Source: Chitinophagaceae bacterium BSSC1
GTDB taxonomy: Bacteria > Bacteroidota > Bacteroidia > Chitinophagales > Chitinophagaceae
DNA length: 64,000 bases
NCBI GenBank assembly: GCA_002256435.1
Contig: NKJC01000006.1
Coordinates: forward strand, 124,001 to 188,000
Direction: 5' to 3'
In this document: positions 33,517 to 41,407 of the stretch, piece after piece
How positions within the stretch are numbered: the stretch's first letter is position 1
How the letters are laid out: each line of letters begins with the position of its first letter
Notes under the pieces: generated by a model
Databases searched by the model: none
The model's input: the letters and a program-made list of their open reading frames with translations, nothing else
Told to the model about the DNA's origin: nothing
Translations under genes and position numbers: made by a program

Positions 33517-34626
33517 ATGGGTAATTTGAATTACAAACAGTTCACCCTAGGGGTGGAGGAAGAATATATGGTCTTGGATCCCAACACCAAGGAATTGGCC
33601 AGTCATGAACAAAAAATTGTGATTGAGGGACAAAAGCTATTAAAAGACAAAGTGAAAGCAGAAATGCACCAAGCTGTGGTAGAAGTGGGTACCGATATCT
33701 GCCAAGATATTGATGAAGCTTTTAAAGATGTTGCCACATTGAGGGGAACTATTTCAGAAATAGCAGGTAGTCTTGGTTTTTGGATGGGTGCTTCAGGTAC
33801 ACATCCTTTTAGTCATTGGGAAAGCCAATTAATCACAGACCATGTTAGGTACAATCAAATTGTGAATGAATTACAGGAAGCTGCTAGAAGTAACCTCATT
33901 TTTGGATTACATGTACACGTAGGTATGGAAGACCGAAAAATGGCCATCCATATTGCCAATACGGCCCGTTATTTTTTGCCACACGTATATGCATTGAGCA
34001 CTAACTCTCCTTTTTGGGAAGGCAGAGAAACTGGTTATAAATCTTTCCGGACCAAAGTCTTTGACAAATTCCCTAGAACGGGGATCCCTGACTATTTTGA
34101 AAGTATTGAAGCTTATGAGAACTACGTAAACCTGTTAATTAAGACCAATTGCATAGACAATGCCAAGAAAATTTGGTGGGACTTGAGGGTACATCCTTTT
34201 TTCAATACCGTTGAATTTAGGATCTGTGATGTACCCATGACGGTTCAAGAAACCATCACCATTGCTGCATTGTTTCAGGCTATCTGTGCTAAAATTTATA
34301 AGCTCCGCTCCAAAAATTTGAATTTCATGATTTATGAGCGAGCCCTGATTACAGAAAACAAATGGCGGGCTAGCCGATATGGTATTGATGGTACATTAAT
34401 TGATTTTGGCAAGGAAACGGAAGTAAATACCCGTTTGCTGATTTATGAATTATTGGATTTTGTGGATGATGTTGTTGATGAATTGGGCAGTAGACATATG
34501 GTAGATCAAATTGCCCGAATCTTTGAAAAAGGTACCGGCGCAGACAGACAACTGGCTGTTTTTCAGGAGACAAATAGTTTGGTGAGTGTAGTAGATTATA
34601 TACATGACCAGTTTTTAGCTATTTAA
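33517..34626 (+). CDS. YbdK-family carboxylate-amine ligase (GCS2)
   Basis: 369 residues, the normal length for the YbdK branch of glutamate-cysteine ligase family 2. Visible signatures are FTLGVEEEYMVLDPNT with the metal-binding Glu cluster (14-16), ASGTHPFSHWE, NLIFGLHVHVGMED, RTGIPDYFESIEAYENYVN, KIWWDLRVHPFFNTVEFRIC and RASRYGID. YbdK proteins have weak gamma-glutamyl-cysteine synthetase activity in vitro, but the true substrate is usually unknown. The upstream ATP-grasp gene would supply the second ligation step, in a layout like the two steps of glutathione synthesis. A strong terminator follows. Confidence 0.92.
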   Translation: MGNLNYKQFTLGVEEEYMVLDPNTKELASHEQKIVIEGQKLLKDKVKAEMHQAVVEVGTDICQDIDEAFKDVATLRGTISEIAGSLGFWMGASGTHPFSHWESQLITDHVRYNQIVNELQEAARSNLIFGLHVHVGMEDRKMAIHIANTARYFLPHVYALSTNSPFWEGRETGYKSFRTKVFDKFPRTGIPDYFESIEAYENYVNLLIKTNCIDNAKKIWWDLRVHPFFNTVEFRICDVPMTVQETITIAALFQAICAKIYKLRSKNLNFMIYERALITENKWRASRYGIDGTLIDFGKETEVNTRLLIYELLDFVDDVVDELGSRHMVDQIARIFEKGTGADRQLAVFQETNSLVSVVDYIHDQFLAI

Positions 34627-34646
34627 CTGGCTCAGAATCAAAGATT

Positions 34647-34684
34647 AACAATCCTGAATGGTCACATTCAGGATTGTTTGTTTT
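34647..34684 (+). terminator. Intrinsic terminator of the ATP-grasp/YbdK operon
   Basis: A perfect 14-base stem, AACAATCCTGAATG (34647-34660) with CATTCAGGATTGTT (34665-34678), loop GTCA, followed by TGTTTT. Confidence 0.9.
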
Positions 34685-34717
34685 CCTTAGCTGGAGAATC
34701 ATCTTTCAGGCAACATT

Positions 34718-34747
34718 TTTGCTAGTAATAGTATCTTATTATAGTTG
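34718..34747 (+). promoter_or_regulatory. Possible promoter of the ECF sigma operon
   Basis: TTTG (34718-34721), an 18-base spacer, and TATAGTTG (34740-34747, one mismatch to TAnnTTTG). The predicted transcript would begin near 34752, which favours the GTG at 34766 over the TTG at 34745 as the sigma-factor start. Confidence 0.4.
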
Positions 34748-34765
34748 ACAACAAAAAACTCGCCG

Positions 34766-35302
34766 GTGACGGAAACCGATCTTATTAAAGGATGTATCAA
34801 ACAAGATGCAAATTGCCAACGAATGCTTTTTGAGCAATTCGGGGGTAAAATGATGTCTGTGTGCTTGAGATACGCGAATGATGCTATGGAAGCCGAAGAC
34901 ATTATGCAAGATGGCTTTATTAAAGTATTCCAATACATCCACCAGTTTAAGTTTGAAGGTAGTTTTGAAGGTTGGATAAGAAGAATTATAGTAAATACAG
35001 CTATTAGACATTTAGAAAAAAAGAAATTACATTTCAAAGAGATAGAGGAAAACGGTGCTAATACACCCCAATTGGATCCTTATGCCTATGCGCACTTGGG
35101 TCAGGAAGATCTAATGAAGTTGATTAATCAATTACCTGAAGGATATAGGGTGGTATTCAACTTAAATGTGATTGAAGGATATAGCCATGATGAAATTGCA
35201 GAAATGCTAAACATACAACCCGGCACCAGCCGCAGCCAACTGGTGAAGGCAAGAAAAATGCTGCAACAACAAATCATACAATTACAAAAAATTGCTGTAT
35301 AA
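34766..35302 (+). CDS. ECF sigma factor (sigma-70 family)
   Basis: 178 residues from the GTG at 34766 (185 from a TTG at 34745; no ATG occurs before the first sigma helix). Region 2 is visible at about 18-80 (MLFEQFGGKMMSVCLRYAND, AMEAEDIMQDGFIKVFQYIH, then FEGWIRRIIVNTAIRHLEKK) and region 4 at about 110-165 (LINQLPEGYRVVFNLNVIEG, then YSHDEIAEMLNIQPGTSRSQ). It is a typical Bacteroidota envelope-type ECF factor. The next gene starts 1 base after the stop, so translation is coupled; that product has the features of its antisigma partner. Confidence 0.9.
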   Translation: MTETDLIKGCIKQDANCQRMLFEQFGGKMMSVCLRYANDAMEAEDIMQDGFIKVFQYIHQFKFEGSFEGWIRRIIVNTAIRHLEKKKLHFKEIEENGANTPQLDPYAYAHLGQEDLMKLINQLPEGYRVVFNLNVIEGYSHDEIAEMLNIQPGTSRSQLVKARKMLQQQIIQLQKIAV

Positions 35303-35303
35303 T

Positions 35304-36707
35304 ATGACAGATCAATCGTTTGACAACTTCTTCAAGGAGAAGCTCAAAGACCATTCGGCGCCGGTGCCAGAGGGTCTATGGGAGAAAATCCGCCCGGAAA
35401 AGGAAAAGAAACCCATGGGTTTTGTACTTCCCAAACACACTGGAAAAGGATTGATTGTGGCAGCCGTAATTACGGGTGCAATTGGCATTGCTTTGAATAC
35501 CGGCAAAAGCAAGGACCAACAAGTTGATTCTTTCAATAACCTACCTGAAACAAATAAATCTACCCAAAGCCTATTGACTCCAATTGCTACTCAAAAAGAT
35601 AAAAACACCGTTACATATACTCAAACTGCTGCTGAGTTTCAAGCACCTTCTATTGCTGCTAAAAATGAATCTATCATCACCAATAGCAATCAGGAAAGCT
35701 TTTCACTAAGTAATCCTATCATGGAGCCTAGTAACCAAACACCCAATGGTCAAAATGTTGGTGGTAATTCTTTCATGACTTCCCAATTAGAATTGAATCC
35801 TAGTTCAGATGAGCAAATTCCTGATTATATCAGTAATCATTCCAGTGGCAATACCATTCGCATGACCAACCAATCTAGTTTCAAACAACTAGGTATGGTG
35901 AATAAACAGTTATCGGCCAATGCGCATGATAAAAAATTCAAAACCATTATTATCTGCCCTACGGTTAGAGGTAAATCTTCCTCCTTTAATACGGATTGGG
36001 GAATGGAAATTTATGCATCACCTGACTATGCTTTTAAATCAGTTTCAAATGTGAATGCTTCTGCCCAATACCTCAATAGCAAGGACAGTAGTGAGCAAAT
36101 GCAAGTAGGTTATTCAGCAGGTATTCGACTAGTAAAACCTCTGAATGACCATTTTCTTTTAAAAACAGGAATTCAGTATTCACAAATCAATCAAAAATTT
36201 GTGTACAGAAGTGAAAACGAAATTAAAGTAACAACTGTTATCACGGCTAGGACCATTATTCGTTCTCCTGGAGATACTGTTTTGGTTAGTGATACCAGCG
36301 TCTTGCAAACCATTGGTTATAGTGTCAAAAATGTCAAAAACAGGTATCGCAGTATTGATATTCCCCTCACCTTGGGATATGAATTTGGAAACGATGACCT
36401 GAGAGTTGGCATTAATGCAGGCGTCATATTCAATGTTTCCTCTTGGTATCAGGGAGAAATGCTAGACACTGCTTATCAACCTGTATCTATTAGTAAAGCC
36501 AGTAATTCTTTGTACAAAACCAATATAGGAATGGGGCTTTATTCCAGTATTAGTATTCAGAAAAGAATTAGCGAAAACACGCATTTATTTTTTGAACCCT
36601 ATTTCCGCTACAATCTAAAAAATATGACCAATGATTTATCGCCTTATACCCAGCGTTTTCAAGTGGGAGGTTTGGCCATTGGGCTTAGATTTAATTTGAA
36701 CCGATAA
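35304..36707 (+). CDS. Antisigma-like membrane protein with C-terminal beta-barrel
   Basis: 467 residues from the ATG at 35304; the frame also opens at a TTG 12 bases earlier inside the sigma gene. The N-terminal 45 residues (FDNFFKEKLKDHSAPVPEGL, then WEKI) are the cytoplasmic segment found in Bacteroidota proteins paired with ECF sigma factors. One membrane helix follows (about 49-64, GLIVAAVITGAIGIAL), then a Ser/Asn/Gln-rich spacer (65-215), and a C-terminal series of strands (about 220-467) like a PorT-type outer-membrane barrel, ending GLRFNLNR. There is no cleavable signal peptide. It probably couples an envelope signal to the sigma factor. Confidence 0.7.
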   Translation: MTDQSFDNFFKEKLKDHSAPVPEGLWEKIRPEKEKKPMGFVLPKHTGKGLIVAAVITGAIGIALNTGKSKDQQVDSFNNLPETNKSTQSLLTPIATQKDKNTVTYTQTAAEFQAPSIAAKNESIITNSNQESFSLSNPIMEPSNQTPNGQNVGGNSFMTSQLELNPSSDEQIPDYISNHSSGNTIRMTNQSSFKQLGMVNKQLSANAHDKKFKTIIICPTVRGKSSSFNTDWGMEIYASPDYAFKSVSNVNASAQYLNSKDSSEQMQVGYSAGIRLVKPLNDHFLLKTGIQYSQINQKFVYRSENEIKVTTVITARTIIRSPGDTVLVSDTSVLQTIGYSVKNVKNRYRSIDIPLTLGYEFGNDDLRVGINAGVIFNVSSWYQGEMLDTAYQPVSISKASNSLYKTNIGMGLYSSISIQKRISENTHLFFEPYFRYNLKNMTNDLSPYTQRFQVGGLAIGLRFNLNR

Positions 36708-36762
36708 GTCTGGGCAACAAAATTATAAATTGATGTATCTCAATAATAATAACGGGATGAAC

Positions 36763-37767
36763 ATGAAAAGATTAGCTTCCATTTTACCCATTGCCTTGCT
36801 CCTGTTGTTAGGATCATGTGCCAAGGAAGGTTTGAATGATTTCAAACCTTATACTAACAATGAATTAAATGACACTGCATGGGTGAAAACCATTAGCAAT
36901 ACCGCTAATATTTTTTCACTTGCTGATACCCTTTTTCAAAAAACCTATTTTACCGATTCTATAGATTTAACCAAGGACCAAAATATTCAACTTGGCGACA
37001 CCCTTGAATTGGAATTTAAAGGCAATTGTTTAACTACCGGTACGGGTTTATTACAAGACGGAAAGGCTAAAATTGAACTGATTAAAATCTTGAAAAAAGG
37101 GGATTTTATCAAGGCATTTAGACCCAATAGTAGTAATGGATACCCCTTAGAAACCGGAGGTGCTTTTTTCATACGTATCACTAAAAATGGCAATGAATTG
37201 GTTTTGGCACCAGGCACTAGTTTGAAAATCAAATGGACAGATATAGAAGCACCTAAACAAAATATGCAAGCCTTTTATGGTAAAGAAGGATTTCCTATTC
37301 CCACAAGTGCTTTGGATTCTTCACACAATTGGTTTCCAGACAATGATACCAGTTGGTTAAAACCTTGGGTTAAAAACTCCGGCAATGGTGAAAAAAGGGG
37401 CTATATTCTTGAAACCAAAAAACTCAGGTGGATCAGTGCACAACATGTATTGGTACCTAATACCAAGCTGACCAATATTTATGGCATTTTGCCTCCAAAT
37501 TATACCAATAAGAATACCTTGGTTTTTGCAGTTTTTGCTAATTCAAGAACGGTATTATCCTTAAAAAGCGATTTTACTTCCAGAAGCTTTACAACAGGCA
37601 ATGTTCCTATGGGGACCAGAATGACCTTAGTTTCCATTTCAAAAATTGATAAAAACTTTTATCTAGGAACCAAATTAATCAATGATGTTGGAACTGTTGT
37701 GAATTACAGTTTTACTCCTGAGAAAAAGAGTTTGGCACAAATATTGGAGTATCTGAACAGCTTATAG
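36763..37767 (+). CDS. Lipoprotein of unknown function in sigma operon
   Basis: 334 residues from the ATG at 36763, chosen because it gives the lipoprotein signal MKRLASILPIALLLLLGSC (Cys at 19); two earlier ATGs in the same frame (36733, 36757) add only a short Asn-rich leader. The mature protein begins AKEGLNDFKPY and is mostly beta in character, with several Trp and aromatic residues (NWFPDNDTSWLKPWVKNSGN). I recognise no named family. It lies 55 bases after the antisigma-like gene and before a strong terminator, so it is the last gene of the sigma operon. Confidence 0.7.
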   Translation: MKRLASILPIALLLLLGSCAKEGLNDFKPYTNNELNDTAWVKTISNTANIFSLADTLFQKTYFTDSIDLTKDQNIQLGDTLELEFKGNCLTTGTGLLQDGKAKIELIKILKKGDFIKAFRPNSSNGYPLETGGAFFIRITKNGNELVLAPGTSLKIKWTDIEAPKQNMQAFYGKEGFPIPTSALDSSHNWFPDNDTSWLKPWVKNSGNGEKRGYILETKKLRWISAQHVLVPNTKLTNIYGILPPNYTNKNTLVFAVFANSRTVLSLKSDFTSRSFTTGNVPMGTRMTLVSISKIDKNFYLGTKLINDVGTVVNYSFTPEKKSLAQILEYLNSL

Positions 37768-37800
37768 CGTTTATTATAAGAATCATCGGGGGATGATTTA

Positions 37801-37832
37801 AAGGGCTGCATTTTTGTAGCCCTTATTTTTTT
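37801..37832 (+). terminator. Intrinsic terminator of the sigma operon
   Basis: AAGGGCTGCA (37801-37810) pairs with TGTAGCCCTT (37815-37824, one G-U pair), loop TTTT, followed by ATTTTTTT. Confidence 0.88.
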
Positions 37833-37843
37833 ATAATAGTGGC

Positions 37844-38773
37844 CTATTTTTTGAAATCAAACAAGGTAGCTGTAAAAACGGCTCTTTCTCTTTTCTTGAA
37901 GATAACATCCCAATCTCCTTTGTATCTTAGAACTGAGGGAACTGTGAGACCGGCAAATCTTGTCATTTCTACTTCCATACTTACATCAAAATCATAAACT
38001 CCAGCTTTATAACTCAAGCTGTAATTTCTAGCAAGTACTTCTAAAGTTTTCATATTAAACCAAGTAACCATTTGGTCTACTACTATTTGGTCTTTTTTCA
38101 AGCCCTTTAATTCTTCTTTAGGTTCTATGGTAAATACATAGGCCAACTCTTTGTGATATTCTACAATATCTAATCGGTAGGTATAATACTTTTGAGCGTG
38201 ATCATCATAAAGGTCTAACTTATCTCCAATAAAGGGAATTCCTGGAATCTTTTTTCCTGGATTGAAAAACAACATCTTCAGTTGTTCTTTGTGTTTGTCA
38301 ATTCCTGATTTACCAGATGCAGTTAATGTTCTTCCTTTTACATAATTATTCTCTCCGCAAATTTTCCCCTTGGTAAAAAATAGCCCCGCATATAGTTCGG
38401 GTGTGAGATAATTGTAATTCCCTTTTTTATCATAGAAATCACCAGTGGTGCTCTCTTCCAAAACATCCATGGTTCTACAACCATCTACCCTATTCTGTCT
38501 TGTTTTACTGCTCAAGGATGCTTTTAAGCCTCCTTTTTTATCCATCATTCGAATATCATTGTAAGAAGAAAAACCCAATATTCTAAGGTTTCGGAAGGCT
38601 TTGTAAAATGTTGTATCATCCTTAATGGTCACCAATAAGCGCTTATAGTCAAAATTGTTTCTTACAACTACCTCGGCTAAAGTAAATGGTTGTTTGTCTA
38701 TGAGCACAGTAGTATCCTGTGCCAAGGTGCAAATAGAACTAAACAGAAATATTAGGATCAGGAATTGCCTCAT
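37844..38773 (-). CDS. Secreted protein of unknown function
   Basis: 309 residues with a signal peptide (FLILIFLFSSICTLAQ). The N-terminus of the mature part (PFTLAEVVVRNNFDYKRLLV) resembles the linker after a carboxypeptidase-like domain, as in TonB-related proteins, but the barrel is missing. The rest is mixed alpha/beta with many charged residues, including one CRTMDVLEEST element, and ends FTATLFDFKK. I recognise no named family. It overlaps the end of def by 4 bases in the same direction, so the two are translationally coupled. Confidence 0.65.
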   Translation of the reverse strand: MRQFLILIFLFSSICTLAQDTTVLIDKQPFTLAEVVVRNNFDYKRLLVTIKDDTTFYKAFRNLRILGFSSYNDIRMMDKKGGLKASLSSKTRQNRVDGCRTMDVLEESTTGDFYDKKGNYNYLTPELYAGLFFTKGKICGENNYVKGRTLTASGKSGIDKHKEQLKMLFFNPGKKIPGIPFIGDKLDLYDDHAQKYYTYRLDIVEYHKELAYVFTIEPKEELKGLKKDQIVVDQMVTWFNMKTLEVLARNYSLSYKAGVYDFDVSMEVEMTRFAGLTVPSVLRYKGDWDVIFKKRERAVFTATLFDFKK

Positions 38774-39348
38774 TTTGGAAATATCATTTTGTAATCAACC
38801 TTGATTTTTCCTTTATTGATATCGTTTAGTTTGCCTTGTAATAACTTTCTACGTAATGGTTTTATATAATCTATAAATAACTTTCCGTCAATATGATCAT
38901 ATTCATGCAAAATGACCCTTGCTGTAATTCCATTAAAAGATTCAATATGTTCTACAAATTGCTCGTCTAAATAGTTTAACACTACTGTTTCTTGTCTATA
39001 TACGTCTTCTCTAATCTTTGGAATACTCAAACAGCCTTCATTATAAGCCCATTCATCTCCTTCTAATTCTACAATATGGGCATTGATAAAGACTTTTTTG
39101 ATTCCAGGACCATCGGGATATAATCCCAATTCATCTTCTTCCAAGTTTTCAAATATCTGAACACTATCCATCACAAATAATCTGATATCCTTATTAATTT
39201 GAGGCGCTGCAAGCCCTACTCCATTGCTTGCATACATGGTTTCCCACATATCTTCAATGAGTTTATCCAAACCAGGATAATCGGCATCAATATCCTTGCA
39301 CATTTTTCTAAGTACGGGTGCGCCATAAGCTACTATGGGAAGAATCAT
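38770..39348 (-). CDS. def: Peptide deformylase
   Basis: 192 residues. The three deformylase motifs are clear: GVGLAAPQI (43-51), EGCLSIP with metal-binding C106, and HEYDH with H148, E149 and H152. It removes the formyl group from nascent proteins. An acidic insertion (about 66-85, FENLEEDELGLYPDGPGI) between motifs 1 and 2 is seen in many Bacteroidota deformylases. Its promoter (TTTG, 20 bases, TATTTTTG) lies 22 bases upstream of the ATG; ruvX, the gene before it, ends 61 bases away. Confidence 0.96.
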   Translation of the reverse strand: MILPIVAYGAPVLRKMCKDIDADYPGLDKLIEDMWETMYASNGVGLAAPQINKDIRLFVMDSVQIFENLEEDELGLYPDGPGIKKVFINAHIVELEGDEWAYNEGCLSIPKIREDVYRQETVVLNYLDEQFVEHIESFNGITARVILHEYDHIDGKLFIDYIKPLRRKLLQGKLNDINKGKIKVDYKMIFPK

Positions 39349-39370
39349 CTAATAAACTGTTTAGTGGCTG

Positions 39371-39402
39371 CAAAAATACCGGCAAATGCCCCAACCAGCA
39401 AA
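39371..39402 (-). promoter_or_regulatory. Promoter of def
   Basis: On the minus strand, TTTG (complement of 39399-39402), a 20-base spacer and TATTTTTG (complement of 39371-39378), continued by CAGCC, give a full Bacteroidota -33/-7 match. Confidence 0.65.
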
Positions 39403-39409
39403 TAGTTCC

Positions 39410-39823
39410 CTAACTTAATGATTGTAGGTACTCTTGGAGCATAATTGTGGCAGCAATTTGGTCAATATTACCCTTTACCTGTCGGTCTTTTTTCTTCATG
39501 CCCATTTCAACCATGGCTCTGGATGCCATTTTAGACGTAAAACGCTCATCTACTTTTTTAATGGGGATCAGTGGAAATTCCTTTTGCAACCTAATACAAG
39601 CTGCTTCTACCAAGGGAGTGGCATGCGTTGGAGTATCATTCAAATTCAAAGGGGCGCCAATTAAAATGAGTTCCACTGATTCTTTGGCAAAATAGGCTTT
39701 CAAATAGGTGTATAAATCATGGGTGGCAACGGTGTCTAAAGCCGTGGCAATTATTTGCAAAGGGTCAGTTACTGCCAACCCAGTTCTTTTTCCACCATAA
39801 TCAATGCAAAGTATTCTAGCCAT
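39410..39823 (-). CDS. ruvX: Holliday junction resolvase-like protein YqgF/RuvX
   Basis: 137 residues. It has the RNase H-like fold with the first catalytic Asp in CIDYGGKRTGLAV (D7), the Glu in LILIGAPL and the late DERFTS motif, followed by DQIAATIMLQEYL. RuvX/YqgF is an essential nuclease in many bacteria, with evidence for a role in 16S rRNA 5'-end maturation. It starts 2 bases after the end of the UbiA-family gene in the same direction, so the pair is cotranscribed, although a TATATTTG box also lies just upstream inside the UbiA-family gene. Confidence 0.93.
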   Translation of the reverse strand: MARILCIDYGGKRTGLAVTDPLQIIATALDTVATHDLYTYLKAYFAKESVELILIGAPLNLNDTPTHATPLVEAACIRLQKEFPLIPIKKVDERFTSKMASRAMVEMGMKKKDRQVKGNIDQIAATIMLQEYLQSLS

Positions 39824-39825
39824 TG

Positions 39826-40737
39826 TTACAAATATAAATCTACAATTACCAGCACGCCGAATACCACACTGGCAATTCCATTGGCTGTCATAAAAGCAAT
39901 ATTCACTCGGCTTAAATCATTGAACTTAACAATACTGTGCTGATAAACTAGCATTCCAATAAATACAGCAACACCCAACCAATAACCCAAATGAAACCCT
40001 CCATACCATCCTGCAGCAATTACAGTAACAGCACTTAAAACGTGAAGTGCTTCTGAAACTTTTAAGGCTTTTTGTGGCCCGAGTACAGAAGGTATAGACC
40101 GCAATTCCTGTGATTGGTCAAAGTCAATATCCTGCATGGCATAAATAATATCAAATCCACTTACCCAGAAAAGTACGGTAAAAGAAAACAAAATAGGCAA
40201 GAGACTAAAATGTCCTGTCACCGCTAAATAAGCACCAATAGGTGCTAAGGATAAACCCAGCCCCAATACTAAGTGACAAAGTGCTGTAAATCTTTTGGTA
40301 TAACTATAAAATAAAATCACAAACAAGGCCACCGGCGATAAAAAAAAGCAAATAGGATTAATGGTATAGGTTGCAATGGTAAATATGAGACAGTTGAATA
40401 TCACAAACCTTAAAGCGCTATTGGGCGAGATAATACCTTGTGGAATTTCCCTTATGGCGGTTCTCGGGTTCTTTGCATCAAAACTCCTATCTAAATAACG
40501 ATTAAAAGCCATGGCCGCGCTTCTTGCTGTAACCATACAAACCAATACCAATAAGAATTTTGCCAAAACCAATTGCCATGTTTCTGGGAATTGAATGCCC
40601 CATCCTAATCTAGCGTCTTCTTTTAAATTAATATCTGCCTTGGTAATAGCCAAGAAAAAGCCAATCATGGCAAAAGGGAGCGCAAAAATGGTGTGTGAAA
40701 ATTTTACTAAGCTCAGGTATTTTTTAAGGGTGCTCAT
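39826..40737 (-). CDS. UbiA-family polyprenyltransferase
   Basis: 303 residues with about eight or nine membrane helices. The first Asp-rich motif NRYLDRSFDAKNPRT (N-x-x-x-D-x-x-x-D) and the second, AMQDIDFDQSQELRSIP, are those of intramembrane aromatic prenyltransferases. The family contains 4-hydroxybenzoate octaprenyltransferase and the MqnP enzyme of the futalosine route to menaquinone. Because this phylum uses menaquinone, MqnP-like function is the more likely choice, but this is inference and no mqn gene is in the window. It is upstream of ruvX in one operon. Confidence 0.88.
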   Translation of the reverse strand: MSTLKKYLSLVKFSHTIFALPFAMIGFFLAITKADINLKEDARLGWGIQFPETWQLVLAKFLLVLVCMVTARSAAMAFNRYLDRSFDAKNPRTAIREIPQGIISPNSALRFVIFNCLIFTIATYTINPICFFLSPVALFVILFYSYTKRFTALCHLVLGLGLSLAPIGAYLAVTGHFSLLPILFSFTVLFWVSGFDIIYAMQDIDFDQSQELRSIPSVLGPQKALKVSEALHVLSAVTVIAAGWYGGFHLGYWLGVAVFIGMLVYQHSIVKFNDLSRVNIAFMTANGIASVVFGVLVIVDLYL

Positions 40738-40788
40738 GGATCTATTGTTGCGAGATTGATTTTTTTACAAATATCTTGATTTTGAAAC

Positions 40789-41322
40789 TTATAAATCTGC
40801 TAGTCTGGGTTCTGTTAGTTTCCATAGCAGAATTCCTGCGGCTACGGATATGTTTAAGGAATGTTTCATGCCCAATTGTGGAATTTCAATACAACCGTCT
40901 GCATATGCCAAAATTTCTGTGTCAACTCCCTCTACTTCATTGCCAAAAACAACGGCAATTTTATCATCCCCTGATTGAAACTGTTCCAATGAAATACTTC
41001 CCTCTGCCTGTTCTACAGCATAGATTTTATAACCATTGGCTTTTAAATCTTGAATGGCTTCCAATGTGGTTTGATAATGCGCCCAATTAACGGTTTCCGT
41101 GGCACCCAATGCCGTTTTCTGAATATCCCTATGGGGTGGTTGTGGGGTATATCCACACAAACAAATGGCTTCAATTCTAAAAGCATCCGAAGTTCTAAAT
41201 ACGGAACCAACGTTGTGCATACTGCGCACATTGTCTAAAACCACTACCAAGGGGTTTTTCTTGGCGTCTTTGAATGCTTGAACAGACATTCTACCTAACT
41301 CATCCATGCTCCATTTTCGCAT
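40789..41322 (-). CDS. SPOUT-family (TrmH/SpoU-like) RNA methyltransferase
   Basis: 177 residues. It carries the three SPOUT motifs: VVLDNVRSMHNVGSVFRTSD (motif 1), VVFGNEVEGV (motif 2) and IPQLGMKHSLNISVAAGI (motif 3). These form the trefoil knot that binds S-adenosylmethionine. The short N-terminal part has no L30e-like recognition domain, so it is a minimal 2'-O-ribose methyltransferase, on tRNA or rRNA. The target position cannot be told. The promoter box TAACTTTG lies only 4 bases before the ATG. Confidence 0.9.
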   Translation of the reverse strand: MRKWSMDELGRMSVQAFKDAKKNPLVVVLDNVRSMHNVGSVFRTSDAFRIEAICLCGYTPQPPHRDIQKTALGATETVNWAHYQTTLEAIQDLKANGYKIYAVEQAEGSISLEQFQSGDDKIAVVFGNEVEGVDTEILAYADGCIEIPQLGMKHSLNISVAAGILLWKLTEPRLADL

Positions 41323-41326
41323 ACTG

Positions 41327-41334
41327 CAAAGTTA
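41327..41334 (-). promoter_or_regulatory. -7 box directly before the SPOUT methyltransferase
   Basis: On the minus strand TAACTTTG, continued by CAG, is an exact TAnnTTTG match ending 4 bases before the ATG at 41322, which predicts a leaderless or very short leader. Confidence 0.45.
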
Positions 41335-41407
41335 AACCCATCCATTCATAAATCCGATAACCATGTTTGAACAGTATTTTATAACTTGTTTTACCTAAAC
41401 TACTATC

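Noticed and set aside
39829..39836. TATATTTG box just before ruvX as an independent promoter
   Set aside because: It lies in the last codons of the UbiA-family gene, only 2 bases separate the genes, and no -33 element is visible; cotranscription is simpler. It remains possible as a weak internal promoter.
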